Source: Flavobacteriales bacterium
Lineage (GTDB): Bacteria > Bacteroidota > Bacteroidia > Flavobacteriales_D > Sanyastnellaceae
Direction of reading: 5' to 3'
DNA length: 64,000 nt
Assembly (NCBI GenBank): GCA_018402085.1
Contig: JAGYJM010000002.1
Span: 2,108,001-2,172,000, forward strand
Shown: positions 33,640-42,423 of the stretch, in pieces
Layout: each line of letters begins with the position of its first letter
Position numbering within the stretch: position 1 is the first letter of the stretch
Position numbers and translations under genes: made by a program
The notes under the pieces: model-generated
Database searches by the model: none
Seen by the model: only the letters and a program-made list of their open reading frames with translations
Told to the model about the DNA's origin: nothing

Positions 33640-34815
33640 CTGCATGCTTAGGGACGCATTAAATACGGCCCTACTCCATCTGAAGAGAGCCCTTTCGTAT
33701 GGATTTGACAAAACAAGTCTCCCCTGGAATCAGGGGAGATGTCCGCCGCATGCGGCGGACAGAGGGTCTTTCGAGTCGCTCCGGAAATTCACCTGCTCAA
33801 CCTCTCAGCCCCGCATCTGCGGGCAGCTCTCTCATCTGAGGAGAGCCTTATTCGTATGGATTTGACAAAACAAGTCTCCCCTGGAATCAGGGGAGATGTC
33901 CGCCGCATGCGGCGGACAGAGGGGTCTTTTCGAGTCGCTCCGGAAATTCACCTGCTCAACCTCTCTGCCCCGCACCTGCGGGGCAGCTCTCCTCATCTGA
34001 GGAGAGCCTTATTCGTATGGATTTGACAAAACAAGTCTCCCCTGGAATCAGGGAGATGTCGCCGCATGCGGCGGACAGAGGAGTCTTTCGAGTCGCTCCG
34101 GAAATTCACCTGCTCAGCCTCTCAGCCCCGCATCGACGAGGCAGTCTCCTCATCTCAGGAGAGCCTTATTCGTATGGATTTGACAAAACAAGTCTCCCCT
34201 GGAATCGGGAGATGTCCTGCCGCATGCGGCGGACAGAGGGATCTTTCGAGTCGCTCCGGAAATTCACCTGCTCAACCTCTCAGCCCCGCACCTGCGAGGC
34301 AGCTCTCCTCATCTCAGGAGAGCCTTATTCGTATGGATTTGACAAAACAAGTCTCCCCTGGAATCAGGGGAGATGTCCGCCGCATGCGGCGGACCGAGGG
34401 GTCTTTTCGAGTCGCTCCGGAAATTCACCTGCTCAACCTCTCAGCCCCGCACCTGCGGGGCAGCTCTCCTCATCTGAGGAGAGCCTTATTCGTATGGATT
34501 TGACAAAACAAGTCTCCCCTGGAATCAGGGGAGATGTCCGCCGCATGCGGCGGACAGAGGGGTCTTTTCGAGTCGCTCCGGAAATTCACCTGCTCAACCT
34601 CTCAGCCCCGCACCTGCGGGGCAGCTCTCCTCATCTGAGGAGAGCCTTATTCGTATGGATTTGACAAAACAAGTCTCCCCTGGAATCAGGGGAGATGTCC
34701 GCCGCATGCGGCGGACCGAGGGGTCTTTTCGAGTCGCTCCGGAAATTCACCTAATCAACCTCTCAGCCCCGCATCTGCGGGGCAGCTCTCCTCATCTGAG
34801 GAGAGCCTTAAAGCT
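33640..34815. repeat. Array of about seven ~160-bp palindrome-rich repeats
   Basis: GGATTTGACAAAACAAG recurs at 33701, 33858, 34019, 34176, 34335, 34497 and 34657 (spacing 157-162 bp). Each unit strings together four inverted repeats: CTCCCC/GGGGAG, CCGCCGC-AT-GCGGCGG, GCCCCGC/GCGGGGC and CTCTCCTC/GAGGAGAG. Open frames through it (up to 215 codons) simply reflect the repeat and look spurious. It sits between the haloperoxidase gene and a convergent secreted-protein gene. It is not a CRISPR array: repeats are long, contiguous and without unique spacers. Confidence 0.9.
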
Positions 34816-34832
34816 AGGGGCGCTTCAAAGTC

Positions 34833-34869
34833 TCCCGGTTTCCCGGTTTCCCGGTTTCCCGGTTTCCCG
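34833..34869. repeat. Tandem TCCCGGTT 8-bp repeat, G-quadruplex-capable on minus strand
   Basis: Five CCC runs occur at 8-bp intervals. The minus strand has GGG runs separated by five bases, so a quadruplex is possible. A related TCCCAGTT array is at about 55763-55790. Confidence 0.75.
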
Positions 34870-34930
34870 AATCGTCCATCGGTCTATGCGTCTATGAGTC
34901 CATCGGTCCATGCGTCTGACGATTTTCTTC

Positions 34931-36454
34931 TCACTCAATCACCACCCTCTCAGTAACCACCACCTGCCCTGAGCGGTAGGTGAGCACATACACACCCGCA
35001 GGTAGGTCTTCTACATTGAACATATAAGTGATATTGCCAATAGCTTGGCTAATGTGTTTCACATCTCGGCCTTGAAGATCAGTGAGCGTGAGTTCGCCAA
35101 CTTCTAGTGCAGCATCTGTAGCTAAGTATACGTTGAGGATGTTAGAGGCAGGATTGGGGTAGAGCTTGAATTGTGCCCTTACTCCTTGTTCTTCAATGCC
35201 CGTATGACAACCGGGTACCACGCAACCATGTTCGTCTGTTTTCACCACCCATACGTCTGAACTTACATAGTCATCATTGGGCTCAGCATGACCTGTGGCG
35301 ATCAGACCACCGTCAGGGGTGGGTTGCACATCTCTGAAGTCACTGTCGGTGCCGGTTTCAAAAGCGTAGTGGCGTTTCCAGAGCAGTTCGCCTTCTGAAT
35401 CAGTGCGAAGGATGTAACCGTAGTAGGCTGGTGTTAGAGGGTCGCCTGGCAAGGGCAAGAGTTCTGGGCCACAAACAACAATATCATTGTTTGGCATCTC
35501 AGCTACTCTCCGTACGACATACGAATGCCCCTCCTCTCCTACCGTTTTGGCCCATATCAGTTCACCATCTTCGCTATTGTACTTATGTAATACCACAATA
35601 GTTTCGAAGGTTTGCGTATTCTCTATTTCATCAATAGTCGATACAAGCACATTCCCATCTTGAGACATTTGTACATAAGCGGCATCTGTATCAGTATCAT
35701 TCTCGATAACGGTCCGCCAAACCTCATTGCCGTCTGCATCAATGCGCATGATGATCTTGTCATCATTTTCATTGATCCAGGGGTGCCAAATCACTAGCCC
35801 CCCTACTATCGCTCCGCCATCGTCGGTGGGTGTGATGCTAGGAAAAAGAGTACCGTAGTCTTGCTGACAGTAGGTCTTGAACCACAAGAGATCTCCTTCG
35901 GCATCACATTTCATAATGTGACCACAGTCGTTCGCTATGAAGTTGTTGTCAGTATTATTACCACATGCCATGAAACTACCGTCACTGGTCTCACAGACGG
36001 AAGATAGCACCTGAAAAGTACCGGGGGCGCCGGGATACTCACACGTCCAGAGCGAATCCAAATCCTCATTGAACTTTGCAATGCAGTTCACAGTTATGAT
36101 GTCTTCACCTTGCGGAAATGTTTTCTTCCGAAAACAACCCACTAAATTACCATCAGAAGTACACCTCAGCGAACTCGCAAAACCCGCCTGAATACGCACT
36201 GAGTCAGGGTAATACTGTCTCTCATCGATGAGCACACCACTCTCCGATACTTTGCCTAACCATAAGAAGCTATTAGAAGGATTGGATGGATGACGCGATT
36301 TGCCAAATACATAATAGTGATCATCAAGCGGCCATACACTGGTTGCACCAGCTCCAAGCTGCAAGCTCATTGGATCATATCGCAAATTAAACATCGTCTG
36401 AGCTCTGCCAACTACAAAAAACAAGCAGAACAAATTAAGCAATACTAACCTCAT
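34931..36454 (-). CDS. Secreted T9SS-sorted repeat protein (module copy A, second gene)
   Basis: A 507-aa exported protein with a signal peptide at about 1-18. The body has repeated beta motifs such as TPDGGLIATGHAEP, TDDGGAIVGGLV and ETSDGSFMACG, resembling a beta-propeller of the delta-60 or PQQ-like kind. It ends in a T9SS sorting domain (KLYPNPASNILNVYL). Its ATG overlaps the stop of the sorting-domain fragment upstream (ATGA at 36451-36454), so the two genes are one transcriptional unit. A second copy lies at 55912-57435; the last 170 codons are nearly identical between copies while the first 330 have diverged. Confidence 0.82.
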   Translation of the reverse strand: MRLVLLNLFCLFFVVGRAQTMFNLRYDPMSLQLGAGATSVWPLDDHYYVFGKSRHPSNPSNSFLWLGKVSESGVLIDERQYYPDSVRIQAGFASSLRCTSDGNLVGCFRKKTFPQGEDIITVNCIAKFNEDLDSLWTCEYPGAPGTFQVLSSVCETSDGSFMACGNNTDNNFIANDCGHIMKCDAEGDLLWFKTYCQQDYGTLFPSITPTDDGGAIVGGLVIWHPWINENDDKIIMRIDADGNEVWRTVIENDTDTDAAYVQMSQDGNVLVSTIDEIENTQTFETIVVLHKYNSEDGELIWAKTVGEEGHSYVVRRVAEMPNNDIVVCGPELLPLPGDPLTPAYYGYILRTDSEGELLWKRHYAFETGTDSDFRDVQPTPDGGLIATGHAEPNDDYVSSDVWVVKTDEHGCVVPGCHTGIEEQGVRAQFKLYPNPASNILNVYLATDAALEVGELTLTDLQGRDVKHISQAIGNITYMFNVEDLPAGVYVLTYRSGQVVVTERVVIE

Positions 36455-36696
36455 TTGTTTACGATCATTTTTTGTGACGACACTTGCACACCATCGAACG
36501 ACAATAATACAATGTAAAACCCTGATGATAAATCGTTTAATTCCAGCAGCTGATAACCATTATTGAGATTATTGTAGCTCTTAAGCAATCTACCGTTCAT
36601 GTCAGATACAGTGAGAACCACATTCACACCTTCCCCGGGTGGAGTGAATGAAACCAAGGCCTCATTCTGAGCAGGGTTTGGAACTACCCTGAACAA
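36451..36696 (-). pseudogene. Separated T9SS sorting domain of the module-A peptidase gene
   Basis: An 81-codon ORF (MFRVVPNPAQNEALVSF...) that matches the C-terminal sorting domain of the intact copy-B protein. In copy A it is out of frame with the main ORF because an A-run has four As where copy B has five (TTTT at 36735-36738 on the plus strand). It could be translated only by frameshifting or by reinitiation from its ATG, which lacks a signal peptide. Confidence 0.88.
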
Positions 36697-39600
36697 TGAC
36701 TCTTCTTCAATAAGTGGTTCACTACGCGTTGACCTTTTGAAGTAGGCAACAGTAGCGGCGTTTGATAAACCTCACCGGTGGTTCTGCGCAAGGCAGCTCG
36801 TGCCATTGAGCGACCTCCAGCAGTGGGGTCAGCAGCTAAGGTGCGAAGTATGGTTTCTTGCTGAGTTGTAAATCTTGGGCAATGTGCCGTATCTAAAAGC
36901 GTTTCGGCGATTGCCTTCAGCGCTTTTGCTTCAGTAGTCGTCGTTGGCAGACTTCCGATTAAAGAATCAGCCGTAGCCGTTTCTTTTGCAAAATAGTTCG
37001 CACCGATCTTGGCTCGAGGTGGAGCACCTTCTGCCTCCAGTCTTATTATTACTTCATCCCACTTGAGCGAATCTCCATGCAAGTAGCTCAAACGCTTGTA
37101 ATCCTGACGGGCGCGATCGAGCTTCAACTGAAGTGATGACATATCGGCTTCAAGAATAGATTTATGCGTTGGTCCGCCATTCTGACCATTCAGAACCAGC
37201 TGCTGGTAATACGAGCTAAGTCCTGAGTTCAACATCATTTGCTTGACGCGCAAGCTCAGCGGTGAGTTTGCCAGCAACACCTGCGCCATGTGCCAAGGCG
37301 AAAGCTCTGGGACGCGGTCAAAGGTGAGCTGAAAAAGTGAATCGCTTACATATGGACTGCAATTGAGCAGCGCGTTGCGTACTTCAAGACTGCTTAAGGT
37401 AGGGTCATTCACAGCATCCACAGCGACCTGACGGTTACCGCAATCGAGTAAGCCACGGTAAATGGCTTCAGTTTCCGCCAAGATGTCTTCCAAATCATCG
37501 ATTTCATTCAGCAGTTCTTGCTTGCTGTGGGTAAGTGAACCATCTGGCAGACATGGATTCTCAGACTGTTCGTCAAGAATATTATTCACAAGATCCGACT
37601 TACAGATCGGCTCTTCATCCGGTGATTCATCACCGAAATAATAGCTGAAACCCAATGCATCAATACCCAACACAATATCAGATGGATCATTCATGCCGGG
37701 GCATAAGTGCGAGAACTTATTGCCGGCGACAGCGTCATCTTCAGGTACACCTTGAATCAGATCTATCACTGAAAAATTGGCAAGTACGATGTCACCAAAA
37801 CTGTTATCTGTACTGCCACCAAACGTGTTACACGAGAACTCAAGCCCAGGTAAAAACGCATCGTTAAACCCTCCGTTGCGGCCTTGTGCAAAAGCTCCGG
37901 CATGGAGCGCATCAAACGTATTGAGGTAACACTCATTGGCTACAAGTGTATCAGTGTCAACAAAAGCAGCACCAATGAGTTGCTCTGTTCCTATGTGTCC
38001 ATTTGGGAGACCAATGAACGTGTTCTCTTCTATTTCAAAGCCCTGGGTTTCTTCCATCTGTACTCCGGCGAGCGCCCAACCCTGGTTCAGTCCGGTATTG
38101 TTCACAGGCAGTGGCTTTAACTCAAATGTGTTGTACATGATTGAAGGACCGTTGTAAATGCCTTCTGCAAGAATGCCAACGGCGTTGCCTTCGAATGTAG
38201 CGTCATTGACTTTGAAAGAACTCGTACCAAACTCATCGCTGGCATGAATACCAAAGCGCAGGTTGCTGAAAACACTTGGTTGCCAACTGCCTCCTGAACA
38301 GGTGCCGTCTGTGCCCGGCATACCGCTGCACCATTGTAGCACCTCAAAACTGCTGGTGCGGGCATCAATACCCGTACCCATGTTCTCTATACCATCGTCA
38401 CCGTAATAGCTCTGATAGGTGCTGTCATTGGCTACCATATCTGTAAAGGTGCATCCTCTGAACGGTATTTTGACGATTTCATTCAAGATGATGTGTGATC
38501 TGAACAGAAAATCACCATTGAGTGGTCGTGTTTGAATAAAGGTGACATCATCAAAGTAACTTACGTTGCGCGTGCTGTCACCCAACGCATTGGTCCAATG
38601 GTAAGGTGCATACTCCGCTCCGATGTAGCAATTGCGTATGGTTGAGCTTTCAGCATGCACGATACCGCCGCCTGAGCCTTGAACATAATCGCATAATTCA
38701 TCGTTCTCACGCACCCAGATACCTGTATGAGCGTTTTCAATGACGGCATCTTTCAACTCTAGCGTACCTTGTTGAGAAGCGATTTGCGGTTGGCTTGCAT
38801 CTCCCCAGACTTCAATGCCAATCCAGAGTCCGTCGCATTTCGTTGTAAAACATCCCTCCTCTACAATCAACTTACCTCCCGGCTCAATAATGACCCTACC
38901 GTCAAGGGGCATGTATACATGATTGCGCACTGTCAATTCAGCATTGGATCGTATGATCAGGTTACCTCTCACAATCTTCGCACTGCGCCATTCAACGGTC
39001 TCAAACGGATTGATCACAAGGTTGCATGCAGTGTCTAGGTCGCAGTAGTCTTGTTTGATAATATCAAACCGTTCTTCGTACACTGACCTGAACATACGAC
39101 CTAACTGTTGCGGTGTGAGACTTACACCATAATCAGTGTCTCTGCAGTAGTCCATTAAGTTGTTCGAGCATACATATTCTAAAGGAGGGTCGTCATTGGG
39201 CTGGTTGTCTGAGTAGTTATCCCAGCATGCAGTGCAGTCTACCCCACCATTGGAATCTCCATCGGCAGGATGAAAACCGTTGAAAACGGTAAGCACTGTG
39301 TCGGGAGTAGGCGTATCGGAGCAATAATCATCGATAGAAGAATCTAATAGGTAGTTCGACAAGGGAGGATTCCATATTAGTGGATCATTATCTTCAGTGA
39401 TATGACCGCCGCTCGCATGATATACATGATCAAGTTCAAAATTGTGACCAAGTTCATGCACAATCATTGTGGCTAACTCTTGCAGTCGCCAACCCAACCA
39501 ATCTGTTGAGTCGCATGGAGTATAGTTCTGAGTTTGAGCAGCGAAGTACTTGTAGTGATACCAAAAGTTAGATATCCTTTGTCTGTAATCAGTTGGATGC

Positions 39601-40253
39601 GCACTACCTGTCCAACCGTTTGATACAATCTCCAGAAAGTCTTCAGGTCCACCACATAAGTCGCTTATGCCTAGCCAATCTGCTGCAGACGTGGTATCTA
39701 AATTCGTTTCAGTGGATTGAACAACTATATGCATAGCGTCTTCATCGAATGTACCAGTAGGATAATTGCTCCAAGGAAAGAACTGCTGATAGCTTGTTGA
39801 TGCACTGCTATCCAGAATTGGATAGTCAATACTAACAACCTCAAAGCGGATATTGAATGGAAGAGTATCCAAATCTAAATTCAGGGCTTCGGCTATTGTG
39901 AAAGGCTGGTTTCCGGAAGCGATCATGTTGTTCATGATACGTGTAGTTCTCAAGGCAATGGTATCACCATTGACATCGGCATAGGAAGGAACTCCATCGA
40001 GTCCATCAATTCCGTCATCTGCAGCAGTGAAGTTATTTGTGACCGACACATACTGACCAAAATGCCATGCCAACTTGATGGTGATTGGCTTGTCGTAAGG
40101 TGTTGGCACGTAGTCATTACCCCAATCAGTGGTGCTTACTCCCCCCCCGCCTTGTACTACACAAGTCTGGGAAAGAGCCGTAGCCGAGAAAACAACTGAA
40201 CACATACCAATAAAGAGGAGCCGAAGGAGAGCAACTGATTTTGAGAGAGTCAT
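36684..40253 (-). CDS. Secreted zinc metallopeptidase/beta-helix protein, copy A, frameshifted before its sorting domain
   Basis: An 1189-aa exported protein starting at 40253 (MTLSKSVALL; signal peptide to about residue 29). Residues 30-400 contain HELGHNFELDH at 266-276 and a downstream NLMDY Met-turn, the pattern of metzincin-like peptidases such as M43. A parallel beta-helix-like region (ELTVRNHVYMPLDG, NAHTGIWVREND) follows, then an alpha-helical tail. The ORF ends KKSHCSG because of a one-base deletion; the sorting domain continues in another frame. Compared with copy B (57432-61244) the peptidase domain has diverged but the beta-helix and tail are almost identical. It has a well-formed promoter. 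Confidence 0.82.
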   Translation of the reverse strand: MTLSKSVALLRLLFIGMCSVVFSATALSQTCVVQGGGGVSTTDWGNDYVPTPYDKPITIKLAWHFGQYVSVTNNFTAADDGIDGLDGVPSYADVNGDTIALRTTRIMNNMIASGNQPFTIAEALNLDLDTLPFNIRFEVVSIDYPILDSSASTSYQQFFPWSNYPTGTFDEDAMHIVVQSTETNLDTTSAADWLGISDLCGGPEDFLEIVSNGWTGSAHPTDYRQRISNFWYHYKYFAAQTQNYTPCDSTDWLGWRLQELATMIVHELGHNFELDHVYHASGGHITEDNDPLIWNPPLSNYLLDSSIDDYCSDTPTPDTVLTVFNGFHPADGDSNGGVDCTACWDNYSDNQPNDDPPLEYVCSNNLMDYCRDTDYGVSLTPQQLGRMFRSVYEERFDIIKQDYCDLDTACNLVINPFETVEWRSAKIVRGNLIIRSNAELTVRNHVYMPLDGRVIIEPGGKLIVEEGCFTTKCDGLWIGIEVWGDASQPQIASQQGTLELKDAVIENAHTGIWVRENDELCDYVQGSGGGIVHAESSTIRNCYIGAEYAPYHWTNALGDSTRNVSYFDDVTFIQTRPLNGDFLFRSHIILNEIVKIPFRGCTFTDMVANDSTYQSYYGDDGIENMGTGIDARTSSFEVLQWCSGMPGTDGTCSGGSWQPSVFSNLRFGIHASDEFGTSSFKVNDATFEGNAVGILAEGIYNGPSIMYNTFELKPLPVNNTGLNQGWALAGVQMEETQGFEIEENTFIGLPNGHIGTEQLIGAAFVDTDTLVANECYLNTFDALHAGAFAQGRNGGFNDAFLPGLEFSCNTFGGSTDNSFGDIVLANFSVIDLIQGVPEDDAVAGNKFSHLCPGMNDPSDIVLGIDALGFSYYFGDESPDEEPICKSDLVNNILDEQSENPCLPDGSLTHSKQELLNEIDDLEDILAETEAIYRGLLDCGNRQVAVDAVNDPTLSSLEVRNALLNCSPYVSDSLFQLTFDRVPELSPWHMAQVLLANSPLSLRVKQMMLNSGLSSYYQQLVLNGQNGGPTHKSILEADMSSLQLKLDRARQDYKRLSYLHGDSLKWDEVIIRLEAEGAPPRAKIGANYFAKETATADSLIGSLPTTTTEAKALKAIAETLLDTAHCPRFTTQQETILRTLAADPTAGGRSMARAALRRTTGEVYQTPLLLPTSKGQRVVNHLLKKSHCSG

Positions 40254-40279
40254 AAGAATGATGTTAAGATTCAACTTTG

Positions 40280-40310
40280 GAAATATAGGAACGAATGCCG
40301 AACAATCAAA
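40280..40310 (-). promoter_or_regulatory. Predicted Bacteroidota promoter, module copy A
   Basis: On the minus strand TTTG (40307-40310), 19 bp, then TATATTTC (40280-40287), close to the -33/-7 consensus. The predicted start is about 20 bp before the ATG at 40253. The same arrangement is conserved in copy B. Confidence 0.75.
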
Positions 40311-40379
40311 TAACTCCTTCGTTTTTAACAGATTAGAAGAAACACCGTTACAATAGGTCAACTGGTTTCGAGAATCCTT

Positions 40380-40745
40380 GTGCTGTGATACCTCTCAGCC
40401 CCGGGTCTCAGGAGAGCCTTATTCGGTTGTTGATGATTTATTAAACGCTGCGCTTCAACGAACCGGCGGTAATAGCCGCTTACCAGTGCGCGCACACTGC
40501 AGTGTGCACCTACAATAGACCGGCGGTAAGAGCCGCTTACCAGTGCGCGCACACTGCAGTGTGCACCTACAATAGACCGGCGGCAATAGCCGCCGCCACA
40601 CTAAGGTCGCTTGAAAAAGCTTTACAGCGCAAATATGCGCTGCTCTCCATACCTCCCTACCTAGCTTTTTCCCTATCTCCCTACCTCGCTAACCGTCGAT
40701 GCGTCCATGCGTCGATAAGTCCATACGTCCAACACGTCTATGAGT
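40380..40745. repeat. Intergenic palindrome cluster, copy 1
   Basis: A mosaic of hairpins: GCCCCGGGTC..GAGAGCC, GGCGGCAATAGCCGCC (loop AATA, about 40578-40594), GCACACTGCAGTGTGC (twice, about 40492-40508 and 40548-40564) and CAGCGC-AAATAT-GCGCTG (about 40625-40642). A run of GTCNATGCGTC-like words ends at 40745. The same words in the same order recur at 55580-55760 and 61380-61690. Confidence 0.85.
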
Positions 40746-40764
40746 CCAATCCAAAAAAAGGTTG

Positions 40765-40772
40765 TATCTTTG
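40765..40772 (+). promoter_or_regulatory. -7 element upstream of the RNA helicase gene
   Basis: TATCTTTG is a perfect match to TAnnTTTG, but no -33 TTTG is seen 19 bp upstream. If used, it gives a leader of about 160 nt before ATG 40940, containing several hairpins including the element at 40884. Confidence 0.55.
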
Positions 40773-40883
40773 CGCCGTTCTTTTGTAAGGCTCGAACGTT
40801 CTGCGGTTGAGCACGATCTCATTTAAAGCGCTTTGCCCAAGAACCTCCATCTGAAAACCGGATGGTCGAACTTACAAACTTTA

Positions 40884-40902
40884 CATCCGGCGCTTCTGCG
40901 CC
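40884..40902 (-). repeat. GGATG hairpin element, locus 10
   Basis: On the minus strand: stem GGCGC, loop AGAA, stem GCGCC, then GGATG. It lies in the probable 5' leader of the RNA helicase gene, or in an N-terminal extension if translation starts at 40862. It is the only locus that may be outside a coding region. Confidence 0.75.
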
Positions 40903-40939
40903 GCATAATCTTTCGGAGCCAGAACGGCTCTTCCATTTC

Positions 40940-42259
40940 ATGAATCATACGAAAACGAAAAGCAGCCGCAAGCCTAAGGCAGCCGGCAGCAAAAAGCGAT
41001 CGCACAGCGATGGCAACAGCAACGTTCAATCGTCTGCTCCCTTCGGAGGCAGCGGTAAACGCAAAAAGCGATCGCACAGCGATGGCAACAACAACGGTAA
41101 CCGCCAACGTGGGCGCGGAAACAAAAAGAAGAAATTCGCCGGAAGCGATATCGACCTGAGAGACCTTGTCAAAAAGGCTGACCCGGTAAAAGAAGTGAAA
41201 GCTTTCGTGCCTACACTCACCTTTGACGAGATGGATCTTCATCCGAAGATGAAGAGCGCTCTCATGCACCGTAAATATATTGACCCTACCGAAATTCAAG
41301 AGCGCGCCATCGGCTATGCACTTGAAGGACGTGACGTGATCGGCGTGGCGCAAACCGGAACCGGTAAAACCGCTGCATTCCTCATTCCGCTGCTTGACAG
41401 TTACCTGCACACCAACGAACGTCGTCCGTTCACCGCTCTCATCATGGTGCCAACCCGCGAACTCGCGCTGCAGGTACTCGATGAATTCAAAGCGTTGACC
41501 AAAGGCATTCCGGTGTATGCGCAGAAACTGATCGGTGGTACTTCACTGCACCGCGATATGCAGGACCTGCGTCGTAAACCAAACGTGATCATCGGTACTC
41601 CCGGACGTATGATCGACCTTATGGAGCGCGGCGCCCTGCCCCTCCACATGTTCGATACACTCGTCATTGATGAGTTTGACCGCATGCTCGATATGGGCTT
41701 CAGCCACGATGTGATGCGACTCGCAAATGCGATGGAAAACCGCAGCCAGAACCTCCTGTTTTCCGCTACCGTTGACACCTCCATCAGAAAGTACCTCGAT
41801 GAACTCCTGACCGATCCGCAAGAAGTACGCGTGAGCAGTGGTACCAAGAGTGCTGACAGCGTAGAACAAAACATTGTACCTCCGGTAGAAGGCGAAATGC
41901 GGTTTGATACCCTCACCCGCATGCTCAATGAACCGGAATTCAAACGGGTGATCCTCTTCGCTGAAACCAAGCGTAAAGTGAGCCGACTCTGCCAGAAACT
42001 CAACAAAGCGGGCATCCGCGCTGAAGAGATTCACGGAGATCGTTCGCAAGGACAACGCCAGCGTGCGCTCGAAACCTTCCGCCGGAACAAAGCACAGGTG
42101 CTCGTAGCCACTGACGTAGCCGCTAGAGGCATCGACATTGATGACGTATCACACGTGATCAATTACGAGGTACCACGCACTTATGACAGCTACATTCACC
42201 GCATCGGCCGCACCGGTCGTGCCGGTCGAATTGGCAAGGCCCTGACCTTCGTGGATTAA
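40940..42259 (+). CDS. DEAD-box family ATP-dependent RNA helicase
   Basis: A 439-aa cytoplasmic RNA helicase. ATG 40940 (MNHTKTKSSRKP) starts a basic, low-complexity N-terminal extension of about 75 aa containing a duplicated KKRSHSDGN segment (28-bp direct repeat at 40991 and 41063). The core has AQTGTGKT, PTRELA, TPGR, SAT, RGIDI and HRIGRTGRAGR. Motif II reads DEFD rather than DEAD, a variant at the third position. An upstream in-frame ATG at 40862 would add 26 residues and include a hairpin element; a -7 promoter element at 40765 fits a long leader instead. Likely role is ribosome assembly or mRNA turnover, possibly cold-responsive. Confidence 0.93.
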   Translation: MNHTKTKSSRKPKAAGSKKRSHSDGNSNVQSSAPFGGSGKRKKRSHSDGNNNGNRQRGRGNKKKKFAGSDIDLRDLVKKADPVKEVKAFVPTLTFDEMDLHPKMKSALMHRKYIDPTEIQERAIGYALEGRDVIGVAQTGTGKTAAFLIPLLDSYLHTNERRPFTALIMVPTRELALQVLDEFKALTKGIPVYAQKLIGGTSLHRDMQDLRRKPNVIIGTPGRMIDLMERGALPLHMFDTLVIDEFDRMLDMGFSHDVMRLANAMENRSQNLLFSATVDTSIRKYLDELLTDPQEVRVSSGTKSADSVEQNIVPPVEGEMRFDTLTRMLNEPEFKRVILFAETKRKVSRLCQKLNKAGIRAEEIHGDRSQGQRQRALETFRRNKAQVLVATDVAARGIDIDDVSHVINYEVPRTYDSYIHRIGRTGRAGRIGKALTFVD

Positions 42260-42284
42260 GAGACGACCTCAATCATCTTACAAG

Positions 42285-42310
42285 AAAAGCACCGCAATTG
42301 CGGTGCTTTT
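42285..42310 (+). terminator. Rho-independent terminator
   Basis: AAAAGCACCGCAATTGCGGTGCTTTT is a perfect palindrome (13-nt arms) followed by another T, 26 bp after the helicase stop. Confidence 0.92.
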
Positions 42311-42423
42311 TGCTTGGTTAAAATTCACCTTTTGACACCGTGTATCAAGTCCACATTCACGCTATATGAAGAAGCAGAATATCCGTCAATGAATATCGAT
42401 AAACCGCTTACTTTCGCATTGCA

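Noticed and set aside
34017-34664. Open frames of 215 and 145 codons across the 160-bp array
   Set aside because: They only reflect repeat units whose length is near a multiple of three; encoded sequences are repeat-derived, with no leader or family features.
40991-41090. GCGATCGC (HIP1-like) octamers
   Set aside because: The two copies come from one 72-bp-spaced duplication in the helicase N-terminus, so they are not evidence of a HIP1-type genome-wide motif.
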